In this document: in pieces, positions 9,206-17,666 of the stretch
How positions within the stretch are numbered: position 1 is the stretch's first letter
How the letters are laid out: each line of letters starts with the position of its first letter
Assembly (NCBI RefSeq): GCF_009674485.1
Contig: NZ_WKJJ01000004.1
Coordinates: 301,076-365,075 of the forward strand
DNA: 64,000 nucleotides
Direction: 5' to 3'
Source of the DNA: Pseudoduganella rivuli
GTDB taxonomy: Bacteria > Pseudomonadota > Gammaproteobacteria > Burkholderiales > Burkholderiaceae_D
The notes under the pieces: generated by a model
The model's input: only the letters and a program-made list of their open reading frames with translations
Database searches by the model: none
What the model was told of the DNA's origin: nothing
Program-made: the position numbers and the translations under genes

Positions 9206-10198
9206 ATGAAAACACTGCTGCTGAAAAAAGAAGAAATCAGCCAACTGATTAGTATGATGGACGTCATTGGCGCCGTCGAAGAGGCGTATAAAGCCTTTAA
9301 CAGCGGCCAGGTGGCGCAGCCTGATTACATGAGCATCCACTTGCCGCCGCCGCGCGGTGAGATCGATTTCAAGGCCGGCTATTGCCAGTCCAATGAAATG
9401 ATTTCCCTGAAAGCGTCGTCCGGCGCCTTCCCCCGGAACCCGGAATTCGGCTTGCCCAGCGGGATGGGCACGATCCTGCTGTTTGACGCCACGACCTGCG
9501 CCTTGGCCTGCGTGATGGATGGCAGCCTGATCACGGGCCTGCGGACCGGCGCCAGCGGTGCGGTTTCCGTCAAGGCGCTGGCCAGGAAAAACGCGAAAGT
9601 CATCGCGTCCATTGGCACGGGCAACCAGGCGCGCATGCAAATCCGCGCCATCCGCGAAGTGATGGCGATCGAAGCGATCCACGCGTGGGACCATCACCCC
9701 GCGTCGCTGTTGAAGTTCAAGGCCGATATCGAGCGCGAGTTCGGTATCCCCGTCGTACCGGCGCCGACCGCCAGGGAAGCGGTGGAGCGGGCCGATATCC
9801 TGATTACCACCACCCGAGGCAAGGGATCGCTGGTGGAGGCGGCCTGGGTCAAGCCGGGCACGCACATTGTCGCGATTGGCACGGACGTGCAAGGCAAGCA
9901 AGAGTTCGAACCCGGGATTTTCAGGAACGCGAAAATCGTCAACGATTCCATTGCCCAGTGCACGGTCAAAGGGGAAACCTGGCATCCGCTGAACAGCGGC
10001 ATCATTACCCTGGAAGACATTCACGGGGAAATCGGCGAGATCTTGCTGGGCAAGAAACCGGGCCGGGAAAACGACGAGGAAATCACGATCTTCGATTCGA
10101 CCGGCATGGCCATCCAGGACAACACGACGTCGGCAAAAATCTACCGCAATGCCCTGGAAAACAATATCGGTACGTTCTTTGCATTCTTTGAAAAGTAA
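9206..10198 (+). CDS. Ornithine cyclodeaminase / mu-crystallin family protein
   Basis: A 330-residue protein with AGGAG at 9196-9200 before ATG 9206. The NAD-binding loop is [11 protein letters not shown], and the N-terminal dimerisation part has the family patterns [10 protein letters not shown] and [12 protein letters not shown]. The family includes ornithine cyclodeaminase, alanine dehydrogenase, delta1-pyrroline-2-carboxylate or iminosuccinate reductase, and EutC of ectoine gene clusters. Its next neighbour is a threonine-dehydratase-family gene, the same pairing seen for eutC-eutB and for bhcD-bhcB (beta-hydroxyaspartate cycle), but the other genes of those pathways are absent here. It probably reduces or forms a cyclic or open imine of the cluster substrate. 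Confidence 0.8.
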   Translation: MKTLLLKKEEISQLISMMDVIGAVEEAYKAFNSGQVAQPDYMSIHLPPPRGEIDFKAGYCQSNEMISLKASSGAFPRNPEFGLPSGMGTILLFDATTCALACVMDGSLITGLRTGASGAVSVKALARKNAKVIASIGTGNQARMQIRAIREVMAIEAIHAWDHHPASLLKFKADIEREFGIPVVPAPTAREAVERADILITTTRGKGSLVEAAWVKPGTHIVAIGTDVQGKQEFEPGIFRNAKIVNDSIAQCTVKGETWHPLNSGIITLEDIHGEIGEILLGKKPGRENDEEITIFDSTGMAIQDNTTSAKIYRNALENNIGTFFAFFEK

Positions 10199-10206
10199 TC
10201 ACCACC

Positions 10207-11178
10207 ATGCGTAACTATCCAACCATTGAAGATATCCGCGAAGCCCGGGTCCGCCTGAAGCCGCATATCCGCCGTACGCCGATCCTGCGCGCGGACAAAA
10301 TTGAAGCTGCCGCCGGTTGCCAGGTCTATCTGAAACCGGAAACCCTGCAAGTGACGGGCGCCTTTAAAATCCGCGGGGCCCTGAACAAAACACTGTCGCT
10401 GCCCAGGGAAGCCATTGCCAACGGCATCATCGGCACGTCGTCGGGCAACCATGCGCAGGGCCTGGCGTATGCCGCGAAAATGCTGGGCGTTAAAGCGACC
10501 ATCGTGATATTGGCGTCGACGCCGGAAATCAAGGTCGCCAACACCAGAGCACTCGGGGCGGAAGTGATCCCGTTTGACGGTGATACGGCGGCGCGCTGGA
10601 AACACGTGTGTGAACTCGCCGAGAAAAACGGCTATGTGGCCATCCACGGATTTGAAGACCCGATGGTGATGGCCGGGCAGGGCACCATCGGCTGTGAAAT
10701 CCTGGAAGACCTGGAAGATGTCGATACCGTCATCGTTCCACTGGGCGGCGGCGGTCTGATTTCCGGCATTGCCACCGCGATCAAGGAAACCAGGCCCTCG
10801 GTGCGCGTGATCGCCGCCGAGCCGGCGTTGACGCCGAAGTATTACCAAAGCCGGATCAACAAGGAGCGCACGTCGCTGCCCCTGCTGGACACCATCGCAG
10901 ACGGATTGCGGATCAGTGTTCCGGGTCAAAATCCGTTTCCGATCATTGAAAAGTATGTCGACGAGATTGTGCTGGTCGATGATGAACACATCGTCGCGGG
11001 GATGCGCAGCCTGGCCGAGGACGCGAAGCTGATCGCCGAACCCGCCGCCGCGATCGGCATTGGCGCGTTGCTGGCTGGCGCCGTCAAGGTCCGGCCGGAT
11101 GAAAAAGTCTGTGTGGTGCTGTCCGGCGGGAACTGGAACCTGGGCGACCTTGCCGACATCTACAAACCCGCCGAGTAA
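10207..11178 (+). CDS. Threonine/serine dehydratase-family PLP enzyme (EutB/IlvA-catabolic-like)
   Basis: A 323-residue fold-type II PLP enzyme without an ACT regulatory domain, so of the catabolic rather than the biosynthetic type. TGAFKIRGA carries the Schiff-base lysine (K54), SSGNHAQG is the substrate-carboxylate loop and the phosphate cup is LGGGGLISG. It starts 8 bp after the cyclodeaminase-family gene. Expected chemistry is dehydration and deamination of threonine, serine or a hydroxy-amino acid such as 3-hydroxyaspartate to a 2-oxo acid plus ammonia. With ThrB/ThrC-like enzymes upstream, threonine to 2-oxobutyrate is the simplest reading. It is the last gene of the run, since a hairpin follows. 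Confidence 0.82.
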   Translation: MRNYPTIEDIREARVRLKPHIRRTPILRADKIEAAAGCQVYLKPETLQVTGAFKIRGALNKTLSLPREAIANGIIGTSSGNHAQGLAYAAKMLGVKATIVILASTPEIKVANTRALGAEVIPFDGDTAARWKHVCELAEKNGYVAIHGFEDPMVMAGQGTIGCEILEDLEDVDTVIVPLGGGGLISGIATAIKETRPSVRVIAAEPALTPKYYQSRINKERTSLPLLDTIADGLRISVPGQNPFPIIEKYVDEIVLVDDEHIVAGMRSLAEDAKLIAEPAAAIGIGALLAGAVKVRPDEKVCVVLSGGNWNLGDLADIYKPAE

Positions 11179-11190
11179 CGTTTCCTGATA

Positions 11191-11221
11191 GCGCCGGGCG
11201 TTGCCGTATTCCGTCCGGCGC
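11191..11221. terminator. Possible terminator after the dehydratase gene
   Basis: GCGCCGG at 11191-11197 pairs perfectly with CCGGCGC at 11215-11221 across a 17-nt loop. It begins 12 bp after the dehydratase stop and marks a likely end of the catabolic transcript. There is no U-tract. TACAAT at 11235-11240 just downstream may be a -10 for the carbonic anhydrase gene, but I see no good -35. Confidence 0.4.
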
Positions 11222-11283
11222 ACAACGCATGCAATACAATGTGGCCTCGCTGCTCCGCCCTCCACGATCGTTAAGGAAGCAAT

Positions 11284-11826
11284 ATGCCACTGTCGAATTA
11301 CCTTGACGCCGCTCCCCTGCTGGGCGAGCGGGTCTATCTCCACGCATCGGCCCAGGTGATCGGCGACGTCCGCATCGGCGCCGATTCGTCCGTGTGGTGC
11401 AACGCCGTGCTGCGCGGCGACGTCAATCACATCATCATCGGGCGCTGTACCAATATCCAGGATCTCACCATGGGCCACGTGTCCCACAAGACGGAACGGA
11501 AGCCACAGGGCTCGCCGCTGGTGATCGGGGATTACGTCACCATCGGGCATTCGGTGATCCTGCACGGCTGCCGGATCGGCGATGAATGCCTGATCGGCAT
11601 GGGCAGTATCGTCATGGATGACGTGGTGATCCCGGACCGCGTCATGCTGGGCGCGGGCAGCCTGGTCGCGCCGGGCAAGACGCTGGAGCCCGGTTTCCTT
11701 TACATGGGACGGCCGGCGGAGAAAGTCCGGCCGTTGACCGAGGCGGAGATGGCGTACTTGCGCTACTCGGCCGAGCATTATGTCCGTCTGAAAAACAACT
11801 ACCTGCAGGCCCAGGACAACGCCTGA
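11284..11826 (+). CDS. Gamma carbonic anhydrase family protein
   Basis: A 180-residue left-handed beta-helix protein with hexapeptide-type repeats (IGADSSVWCNAVLRGD, IGRCTNIQD). The family's metal-binding histidines are seen in MGHVSHK and IGHSVILHG. It resembles YrdA/PaaY-type trimeric proteins, which are housekeeping in many proteobacteria. ATG 11284 has AAGGAA at 11273-11278. A hairpin and 105 bp separate it from the catabolic genes, so it is probably an independent unit. Activity as a carbonic anhydrase is not certain for this subfamily; thioesterase or metal-carrier roles have been suggested for relatives. Confidence 0.88.
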   Translation: MPLSNYLDAAPLLGERVYLHASAQVIGDVRIGADSSVWCNAVLRGDVNHIIIGRCTNIQDLTMGHVSHKTERKPQGSPLVIGDYVTIGHSVILHGCRIGDECLIGMGSIVMDDVVIPDRVMLGAGSLVAPGKTLEPGFLYMGRPAEKVRPLTEAEMAYLRYSAEHYVRLKNNYLQAQDNA

Positions 11827-11847
11827 CCTGCAGGCGACCTACAGGTC
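11825..11847. terminator. Bidirectional hairpin between convergent genes
   Basis: GACCTG plus AGG pairs with CCT plus CAGGTC, with one unpaired base on each arm. It spans the carbonic anhydrase stop and the 3' end of the opposing reductase gene. There is no U-tract. Confidence 0.4.
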
Positions 11848-13854
11848 CAGCACCAGCTGCGGCCCGCGCGCCCGCGAGCAGCAGGGCGTGAAGGAGACCG
11901 CCCGCGCCTCGTCGGTCAGGCAGTGGTCGCGGTGATCCGGCTCGCCCTCCAGCACGCCGGTGACGCAGGTGCCGCACAGCCCCTGGCCGCACGACGTGGG
12001 GATGGCGACGCCGGCCCCGTGCAACGCCGCCAGCGCGCTCTGGCCGGCCGCCACCGGCACCACGCGGCCGGTACTGGCGATCACGACATCGAAGGCGGCC
12101 TGCGCGCTGTCGGCCTGCGGGCCGGGCGGCGCGCTGAAGCGCTCCGTGTGCACGTGGGCGGCGGGCCAGCCCTGGCGTTCCGCCGCAGCCAGGGCGGCGT
12201 CCGTGAAGCCGGCCGCGCCGCAGATATACAGGTGGGCGCCGCGCTGCGGCGCCGCCAGCAGGCTGTCGAAGGCGGCGCGTCCCACGGTGTTGCTGAAGTG
12301 GAACAGGACCCGGCCGCAAAAGCGGCGCTCGTGCAAGCGCTCGCTGAAGGCGGCATGCAAGGGTGAACGGGTGCAGTAGTGCAATTCGAAGCTGGCGCCG
12401 CTGGCGGACAGGGTTTCCGCCATCGCCAGCAGGGGCGTGAGGCCAATGCCGCCTGCCAGCAAGACTGTATGCGGGCTGTCCGGCGCCAGCGCGAAGCGGT
12501 TGCGCGGCATGCCGATGGTGATGCGGTCGCCGGCATGGACGGCGTCATGCATGGCGTCCGAGCCGCCGCGCGATGGCGTGCAACGGTGGACGGCAATCTG
12601 GTAGCGGCTGCGGTCGCGCGGATCGCCACACAGCGAATACTGGCGCACCAGGCCCGGCGCCGTGTGCACATCGATATGCGCGCCGGCAGTCCAGGCGGGG
12701 AGCCTGCGTCCGCGCGGATGGACCAGTTCAAATGCGTAGACGTCGCGTGCGACATGGTGCTTGTCGCGCACGACGAGGCGTTGCAAGCCGTTGCTGCGGG
12801 CAGCGATATGGCGGCGCAGCCAGCCGCCCATGCCGGTCCAGGCCAGGAACGGCATGGCCAGCGCGGCGGCAAACTGCGCCAGCTGCCACGGCGCGCCAAC
12901 CGCGCCATAGTGCAATGCCAGGCCCCACAGGTAGGCTTTGCGCGCCGACTGCGACTGTGCGTAGGATGTGTGCTGCAGGAGTGCGCCGCTGGCGGGGTCG
13001 TAATAAGCGATACCGGTGGCGTATTCATGCGGCGCGCCGTGTTCGACGATTTCCAGTTTAAGCGATGTGCCGGCGGCGCCCACGCGCCATTGCAGCTGGC
13101 GCCAGCCGGCGTAATCGCGTTCCAGCCGGGACCCTGCCGCGTCGAGCGCCGCCGCGATATCGGTGCGGGCGGACAGCGGCAACGGCGGCGGGGCCGGCAC
13201 TGCCATGGCGGCGATGGGAAAGGCTTGCGGCACACCGCTCAGCGCGAGGACCAGCAGCACCGGCGCACACCACAGCGCGACCATGCGGTGGCGCCGCAGG
13301 CCGCGCGCGGCGGGATTGAGGCCCGCAGCCTTGCCGGCCCGCTTGGTTGCTGCCGGCGCGGCGGAACGGGTCAGCGCCCACAGCGCAAAGCCTGCCACAA
13401 CCAGCGCAATGGCCGCCAGCGCAACACTGCCGGCCACGACGCCGCCGCCCGGCAGGTAGCTGAAAGTATGCAGCCACGCCATCGTGCCGAAGACCTCGCC
13501 GTAGGCGTCACGGATGCCGAGCACGCGCGCCGTACAGGGATCGACGTACACCCAGCGCCAGTCGCCAAAGCGGATACGCACCGGGGCCACGCTGTCGCCC
13601 TGTACCGCTTTCATGCGAATGGCCGACAACGCGCCGGCGTCCGGGTAGGCGGCATGCGCCGCTTCAATCAGGCGGGAAGTGGACAGCGGAGCACTGCACG
13701 CCGGGACGTGCTGCAGGGCGGGCTGCAGCAGCGGATCGAGCTGCGGCCGGAACACCATGCCGGCGCCGGTCAAGGCCACCATGACCAGCAACATGCCGAC
13801 GGTTAATCCGCACCACCGGTGCAGCGTGCGTGCGGCGCGTGTCTCGTGTTTCAT
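11839..13854 (-). CDS. PepSY-associated membrane protein fused to a phthalate-dioxygenase-reductase-type flavoprotein with ferredoxin domain
   Basis: A 671-residue fusion. ATG 13854 is chosen because the protein there begins with the typical PepSY-TM start (MKHETRAARTLHRWCGLTVG), with GAGG upstream on the minus strand. Roughly residues 1-340 are a PepSY-type region with about four membrane helices. Residues from about 350 form a PDR-type reductase: a flavin-binding RQYSLCGDP motif, a nucleotide-binding LAGGIGLTPLLAM motif, and a C-terminal plant-type ferredoxin with CGQGLCGTC plus a later Cys. PDR enzymes pass electrons from NAD(P)H to an oxygenase; PepSY fusions are typical of ferric-siderophore and other periplasm-linked reductases. 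Because the reductase is tethered to the membrane, I infer a transmembrane electron role. The acceptor is unknown. Confidence 0.8.
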   Translation of the reverse strand: MKHETRAARTLHRWCGLTVGMLLVMVALTGAGMVFRPQLDPLLQPALQHVPACSAPLSTSRLIEAAHAAYPDAGALSAIRMKAVQGDSVAPVRIRFGDWRWVYVDPCTARVLGIRDAYGEVFGTMAWLHTFSYLPGGGVVAGSVALAAIALVVAGFALWALTRSAAPAATKRAGKAAGLNPAARGLRRHRMVALWCAPVLLVLALSGVPQAFPIAAMAVPAPPPLPLSARTDIAAALDAAGSRLERDYAGWRQLQWRVGAAGTSLKLEIVEHGAPHEYATGIAYYDPASGALLQHTSYAQSQSARKAYLWGLALHYGAVGAPWQLAQFAAALAMPFLAWTGMGGWLRRHIAARSNGLQRLVVRDKHHVARDVYAFELVHPRGRRLPAWTAGAHIDVHTAPGLVRQYSLCGDPRDRSRYQIAVHRCTPSRGGSDAMHDAVHAGDRITIGMPRNRFALAPDSPHTVLLAGGIGLTPLLAMAETLSASGASFELHYCTRSPLHAAFSERLHERRFCGRVLFHFSNTVGRAAFDSLLAAPQRGAHLYICGAAGFTDAALAAAERQGWPAAHVHTERFSAPPGPQADSAQAAFDVVIASTGRVVPVAAGQSALAALHGAGVAIPTSCGQGLCGTCVTGVLEGEPDHRDHCLTDEARAVSFTPCCSRARGPQLVLDL

Positions 13855-14116
13855 TTGCGGCCTCAAATGTGTGATTGAACGATTCATTACAGCACGCCTG
13901 GCGCGCTGTTTTATGGCATTTTCCCCGTGCCGTAGCGCAGAAATGGTGGTTTTTGCCACCCTGATTGGCATGGACTGCTGCACGGCAGAATGTGCTGAAT
14001 CGGCGCGAAAATCAGCCGGACGGCATCGTGGAACAGGGGCAACACGGCAAAAAAGACCAGGGAGCGTAGCCGACAATGGCGTTGTTCCTTCATTCTTCCA
14101 CGAAAAGTTCACGCTC

Positions 14117-14845
14117 ATGAAGCTCCACTCCATGATCAGGCTGGCCCGGTTCGGGCTGGCGCTGCCGGCTCTTGCCATGGCCACCGAGGATACCGGCACG
14201 CCCGGTCCGGGCGGCTGGGAAAATAACCTGGGTATCAGCGCCGAGCGCCAGCATGGCAGCTGGCGCTATGGCGTGCCGGAGATGGAATTGAATTACGGCG
14301 CGGGCGAACACATGCAACTGGTGCTGGGAATGCCGTATGTCCGCGTGACAGAGGCCGATGGCGCCCGCAACAGCGGGTTCGGCAACATCACCACCGGTGT
14401 CAAATGGCGTTTCTGGGAAGATGGAGAGACGGGCGCCGCGCTGGCGCTGTTTCCCCGGCTGGCATGGAATTCCTCCGGGGCGACCGCCTCACGGGGGCTG
14501 GATTCGCGCGGCTACAGCCTGCTGTTGCCCGTGATTGCCGGGTTCAGCCGTGGTGACACCGGCTGGTATGCGGAGTTTGGCCGCAACATCGTGCAGCGGG
14601 GGCCGCACGAGTGGCAAGCCGGCGTGAAAGTGCTGCATCAGTGCCTGCCGCAACTGGAATGCCGCGCGGAACTGGAATATACCCGCGTGCCGCGCGATGG
14701 CGGGCAGACCACGGCCAGGCTGGGTGGCAAGTGGCGGCTGTCGGAAAACCTGATTTTCAATTTCAGCGCCGGGCGGGATATTGCCGGCGGCCGGGAAGGG
14801 CGCCGCGGCCTGGTCACTTATGCCGGAGTGCAATGGTTGCGCTGA
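14117..14845 (+). CDS. Secreted outer-membrane beta-barrel-like protein
   Basis: A 242-residue protein divergent from the PepSY-reductase, with 262 bp between them. ATG 14117 is followed by a short signal peptide (LARFGLALPALAMA). The mature part alternates polar and hydrophobic residues in strand-like units (MQLVLGMPYVRVTE, GVKWRFWEDGETG, NLIFNFSAGRDIAG) typical of the small outer-membrane barrels often annotated as transporter or phenol MetA-pathway proteins. No specific ligand can be inferred. The ribosome site is weak; ATG 14132 is an alternative start. The intergenic region holds only a small GGTGG/CCACC stem besides the two 5' ends. Confidence 0.65.
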   Translation: MKLHSMIRLARFGLALPALAMATEDTGTPGPGGWENNLGISAERQHGSWRYGVPEMELNYGAGEHMQLVLGMPYVRVTEADGARNSGFGNITTGVKWRFWEDGETGAALALFPRLAWNSSGATASRGLDSRGYSLLLPVIAGFSRGDTGWYAEFGRNIVQRGPHEWQAGVKVLHQCLPQLECRAELEYTRVPRDGGQTTARLGGKWRLSENLIFNFSAGRDIAGGREGRRGLVTYAGVQWLR

Positions 14846-15009
14846 CACGACGCGGGCCAATCACGCATGCATTGTCGACAATCTTTACATTTTTGCCCGG
14901 CTTGACTTGATGACTATCCATAAGCTATTGATTCTTCTGTAGTTTGCTTGGCAGGCCTGTTTGATGCTAGTGACTCCATGCGCATATAAACAATGCGAAG
15001 GAGATGAAC

Positions 15010-16062
15010 ATGCCTGCCAAAACGTATTCACGGTTCGCGGCCCTGGTCCTGGCTGCAAGTGTTGTTTGCCCTGCCATGGCCACGGTGACCTTCAGTCCAT
15101 TTGTCGCTTCAACCGGCGGCTCGCCGATCGGCTTTGCCTATGCCGGCAACAAATTCGTCGGTTCGAATTACTTCAACAACCAGCTTTACCAGACCGACCT
15201 GAGCGGCGCCAGCGTGGCGGCGTTCGGCGCGCCACTGCCCATCGGTTCCGGCAGCATCGGTGAAGTGTACGTGTCCAGTTCGCTTGGTTTGGGCGGATTC
15301 GGCGCGCGCGACGTGTTTGCCGGTTCCGAGGCTGCCGGGACAGTTTATAAATTCAACAATGATGGTACCGGACAGGTGGCGTTCGCCACCGGGCTGATCG
15401 GCGGTGTGCGCAGTATCGCCTTCGATCCGTATGGCTTGTATGGTAACGACATGATCGTGGCCACCAGCGCCGGCCGGATTTACCGTATCACCAGCCTGGG
15501 CGTCGTTACGCAACTGGCTTCGACCGGCGAAGATACGGAGGGCTTGAGTTTCGCGCCGCAGGCCTTTGGCCCGGTGCCCTCCGGCACCCTGGTGGTGGCT
15601 TCCGAAGGCAGCGGCAGCTTGCGGGCCGTCGCGCCCGACGGTTCGCTGACGCCGATCACCACGATCGCGTCGGCCGAGATGGTGAGCTTTGTGCCGCTGA
15701 ACCTGGGCGTCAGCGGCAATCCGCTGGAAGGATTTTACGCCGCGAACTATTCCGTGAACGTCATCAAGTCTCCCTATACGGACTTTACCAGTTACCTCGG
15801 CGATATGATCGTCACCGGCGAAGTCACGCACCAGGTGTGGGACGTCAGCTGGAACGGTTCCAGCTTCGTGTCGTCGCTGATCGGCACGTTCCCGAACCAG
15901 CCGGAAGACGGCATCTTCGTCACGGCCGCAATCCTCAATCCCGGCTGCGAACGGACCAATACCTGCGGCGGCGGCAGCGTACCGGAACCAGGCTCGTTGA
16001 CGCTGCTGGGCCTGGGACTGCTTGGACTGGCCGGTACGCGGCGCGCACTGCATCGGTCTTGA
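15010..16062 (+). CDS. PEP-CTERM sorting domain-containing secreted protein
   Basis: A 350-residue protein. AAGGAG at 14998-15003 abuts an ATG at 15004 but is ideally spaced to the second in-frame ATG at 15010, so I take the latter. It has a signal peptide ending near PAMA. The body has propeller-like repeats (IAFDPYGLYGNDMIVATSAG, VPSGTLVVASEGSG). The last 27 residues are a complete PEP-CTERM signal: VPEPGS, a hydrophobic helix and a basic RRALHRS end. Such proteins are processed by exosortase and linked to exopolysaccharide. No exosortase or EPS genes lie in this window, so the sorting machinery is elsewhere. A possible sigma-70 promoter upstream is TTGACT-N18-TATTGA in the 14846-15009 gap. 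Confidence 0.88.
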   Translation: MPAKTYSRFAALVLAASVVCPAMATVTFSPFVASTGGSPIGFAYAGNKFVGSNYFNNQLYQTDLSGASVAAFGAPLPIGSGSIGEVYVSSSLGLGGFGARDVFAGSEAAGTVYKFNNDGTGQVAFATGLIGGVRSIAFDPYGLYGNDMIVATSAGRIYRITSLGVVTQLASTGEDTEGLSFAPQAFGPVPSGTLVVASEGSGSLRAVAPDGSLTPITTIASAEMVSFVPLNLGVSGNPLEGFYAANYSVNVIKSPYTDFTSYLGDMIVTGEVTHQVWDVSWNGSSFVSSLIGTFPNQPEDGIFVTAAILNPGCERTNTCGGGSVPEPGSLTLLGLGLLGLAGTRRALHRS

Positions 16063-16113
16063 CGGGGGCTGCCGGAACACCGCTTGCAACTCCACGCTCA
16101 CCACCTTGCCCGA

Positions 16114-16135
16114 AGCGCTCAACAAGTTGAGCGCT
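16114..16135. repeat. Perfect stem-loop H1 in the PEP-CTERM/GH105 intergenic region
   Basis: AGCGCTCAA (16114-16122) and TTGAGCGCT (16127-16135) pair perfectly around the tetraloop CAAG. It starts 52 bp after the PEP-CTERM stop and has no U-tract. It could be a terminator for that gene or an RNA-processing element. Confidence 0.5.
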
Positions 16136-16148
16136 GGCGGAGATCTTC

Positions 16149-16219
16149 CAATCGTTCCAGGAATTAGAATTGCCATGCGTCGGACGAGGCATGGCAATTC
16201 ACGATTATTTGAACGATTG
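16149..16219. promoter_or_regulatory. Nested inverted repeats in the GH105 leader
   Basis: The inner pair is GAATTGCCATGC (16167-16178) and GCATGGCAATTC (16189-16200), a perfect 12-bp inverted repeat with a 10-nt spacer. The outer pair is CAATCGTTC (16149-16157) and GAACGATTG (16211-16219), 9 bp and also perfect. The right outer arm ends directly before the ribosome site AAGGAG (16220-16225). As RNA this is one long imperfect hairpin next to the Shine-Dalgarno sequence; as DNA it could be two nested operators. Confidence 0.6.
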
Positions 16220-16231
16220 AAGGAGATGTAC

Positions 16232-17659
16232 TTGAAGAATACCTATAAGCTGCGGCACGGGTTGACCGCGGCACTGGTCGCTGGACTGTTCCCGGTGACG
16301 CTCACCGTCTCGGCGCAGGACGCGCCGCCCGCCCAGGAAAAGGGGCCGGCCGCCGCCGACGCCATGCTGCATGCGCTGCAGGTCGACTATCCGACGCCAT
16401 ACCGCGCCATGGAAGAGGCCGAAGTGAAGGCCGTGCTGGACCGCGTGTTCGCTTACCTGGACCGGACCACACCGGCCGAACTGATCAACAAGACCACCGG
16501 CGCGCCCGTCACCGACTTGTCCCGCCCGGACCCGGACGCGGTATTCAAGCCGGGCGACTTCCGCCTGACCAGCTACGAGTGGGGGATTACCTACACGGGC
16601 ATGCTGGCGGTTGGCGCGGTCACCCGCGACCAGCGCTATACCGATTACACGCTGACGCGGCACAAGTTGCTGTCGCAGCTGACGAAAACCTACTACCCGG
16701 CGGTACAGGCTGACCTGAAGAATTCGCACGCGCCGATCAAGAGCTTCCTGAATCCACATGCGCTGGACGACGCGGGCGCGCTGTGCCACAGCTTCATGAA
16801 AGCCAAGCTGGCCGGATCGGCCGTCGATTACACGCAGATGATAGGTATTTGCGGGGATTTCGTGACCAGGAAGGAATACCGCCTGAAAGACGGCACGCTG
16901 GCGCGCGGCGGCCCGGACGGCCAAGGCGGTGTCAAGATGCGGCCGCTGCCCGATACCTTGTGGCTGGACGACATGTTCATGGGCGTTCCGACCATCGCCT
17001 ACCTCGGCGCGGTCACGGGCGATCGCAAATATTTCGATGACGCCGCAAAACAGGTGTTGCAGTTCTCCAAGCGCATGTTCAATCCCCGCCTGGGCATTTA
17101 CATGCACGGTTACGTGGAAGGCATGCGCGACCATCCTGAACTGCACTGGGCCCGCGCCAATGGCTGGGCCGTGATGGCGATGGCCGAGATCCTCGACGTG
17201 CTGCCGAAGAACCACAAGCTGTATGGCGCCGTGCTGGAACAGTTGCGCGCCCATATCAAGGGACTGGCGTCGTACCAGACCCGCGACGGCTTCTGGCATC
17301 AGTTGATCGACCGTCCCGACACGTACCAGGAAACGTCCGCCACCGCGATCTACACGTACGCGATCGCGCGCGCCGTCAACCGCGGCTATGTGGAGGCACA
17401 AATGTATGGCCCGATGGTCAACCTGGCATGGAATGCGGTGGCAGGCAAGGTCACCGCCAACGGCCAGATCGAAGGCATCTGCGTCGGCACCGGCATGGCG
17501 TTCGATCCCGCGTTCTATGCCTACCGCCCCACGAGCGTGAAGGCGGCGCACGGCTACGGCCCGACACTGATGGCCGGCGCGGAAATCATCGCGATGAACC
17601 GGAAATTCAAGTTCGGCTTGAACGATAGCGGGCTGATGTACCAGGGAGTGCGGCAGTAA
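16232..17659 (+). CDS. Secreted glycoside hydrolase family 105/88 protein (unsaturated uronyl hydrolase)
   Basis: A 475-residue protein. AAGGAG (16220-16225) touches an ATG at 16226 but is well spaced to the in-frame TTG at 16232, so I prefer TTG; the alternative adds two residues. It has a signal peptide (LTAALVAGLFPVTLTVSA), which is unusual because many GH105 enzymes are cytoplasmic. The alpha6/alpha6 barrel family signature DTLWLDDMFMGVP contains the catalytic Asp, and ARANGWAVMAMAEIL plus DTYQETSATAIYTYAIAR are conserved GH105/88 segments. These enzymes remove the unsaturated uronic acid left by polysaccharide lyases. No lyase is adjacent, but two lyase-like proteins lie at 46.8-48.5 kb. 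Confidence 0.85.
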   Translation: MKNTYKLRHGLTAALVAGLFPVTLTVSAQDAPPAQEKGPAAADAMLHALQVDYPTPYRAMEEAEVKAVLDRVFAYLDRTTPAELINKTTGAPVTDLSRPDPDAVFKPGDFRLTSYEWGITYTGMLAVGAVTRDQRYTDYTLTRHKLLSQLTKTYYPAVQADLKNSHAPIKSFLNPHALDDAGALCHSFMKAKLAGSAVDYTQMIGICGDFVTRKEYRLKDGTLARGGPDGQGGVKMRPLPDTLWLDDMFMGVPTIAYLGAVTGDRKYFDDAAKQVLQFSKRMFNPRLGIYMHGYVEGMRDHPELHWARANGWAVMAMAEILDVLPKNHKLYGAVLEQLRAHIKGLASYQTRDGFWHQLIDRPDTYQETSATAIYTYAIARAVNRGYVEAQMYGPMVNLAWNAVAGKVTANGQIEGICVGTGMAFDPAFYAYRPTSVKAAHGYGPTLMAGAEIIAMNRKFKFGLNDSGLMYQGVRQ

Positions 17660-17666
17660 GCCGGGA

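Noticed and set aside
14940-14970. Sigma-54 promoter before the PEP-CTERM gene (TTGGCAGGCCTGTTTGAT)
   Set aside because: The -24 GG is present but the -12 position has TG instead of GC at the required 10-bp distance.
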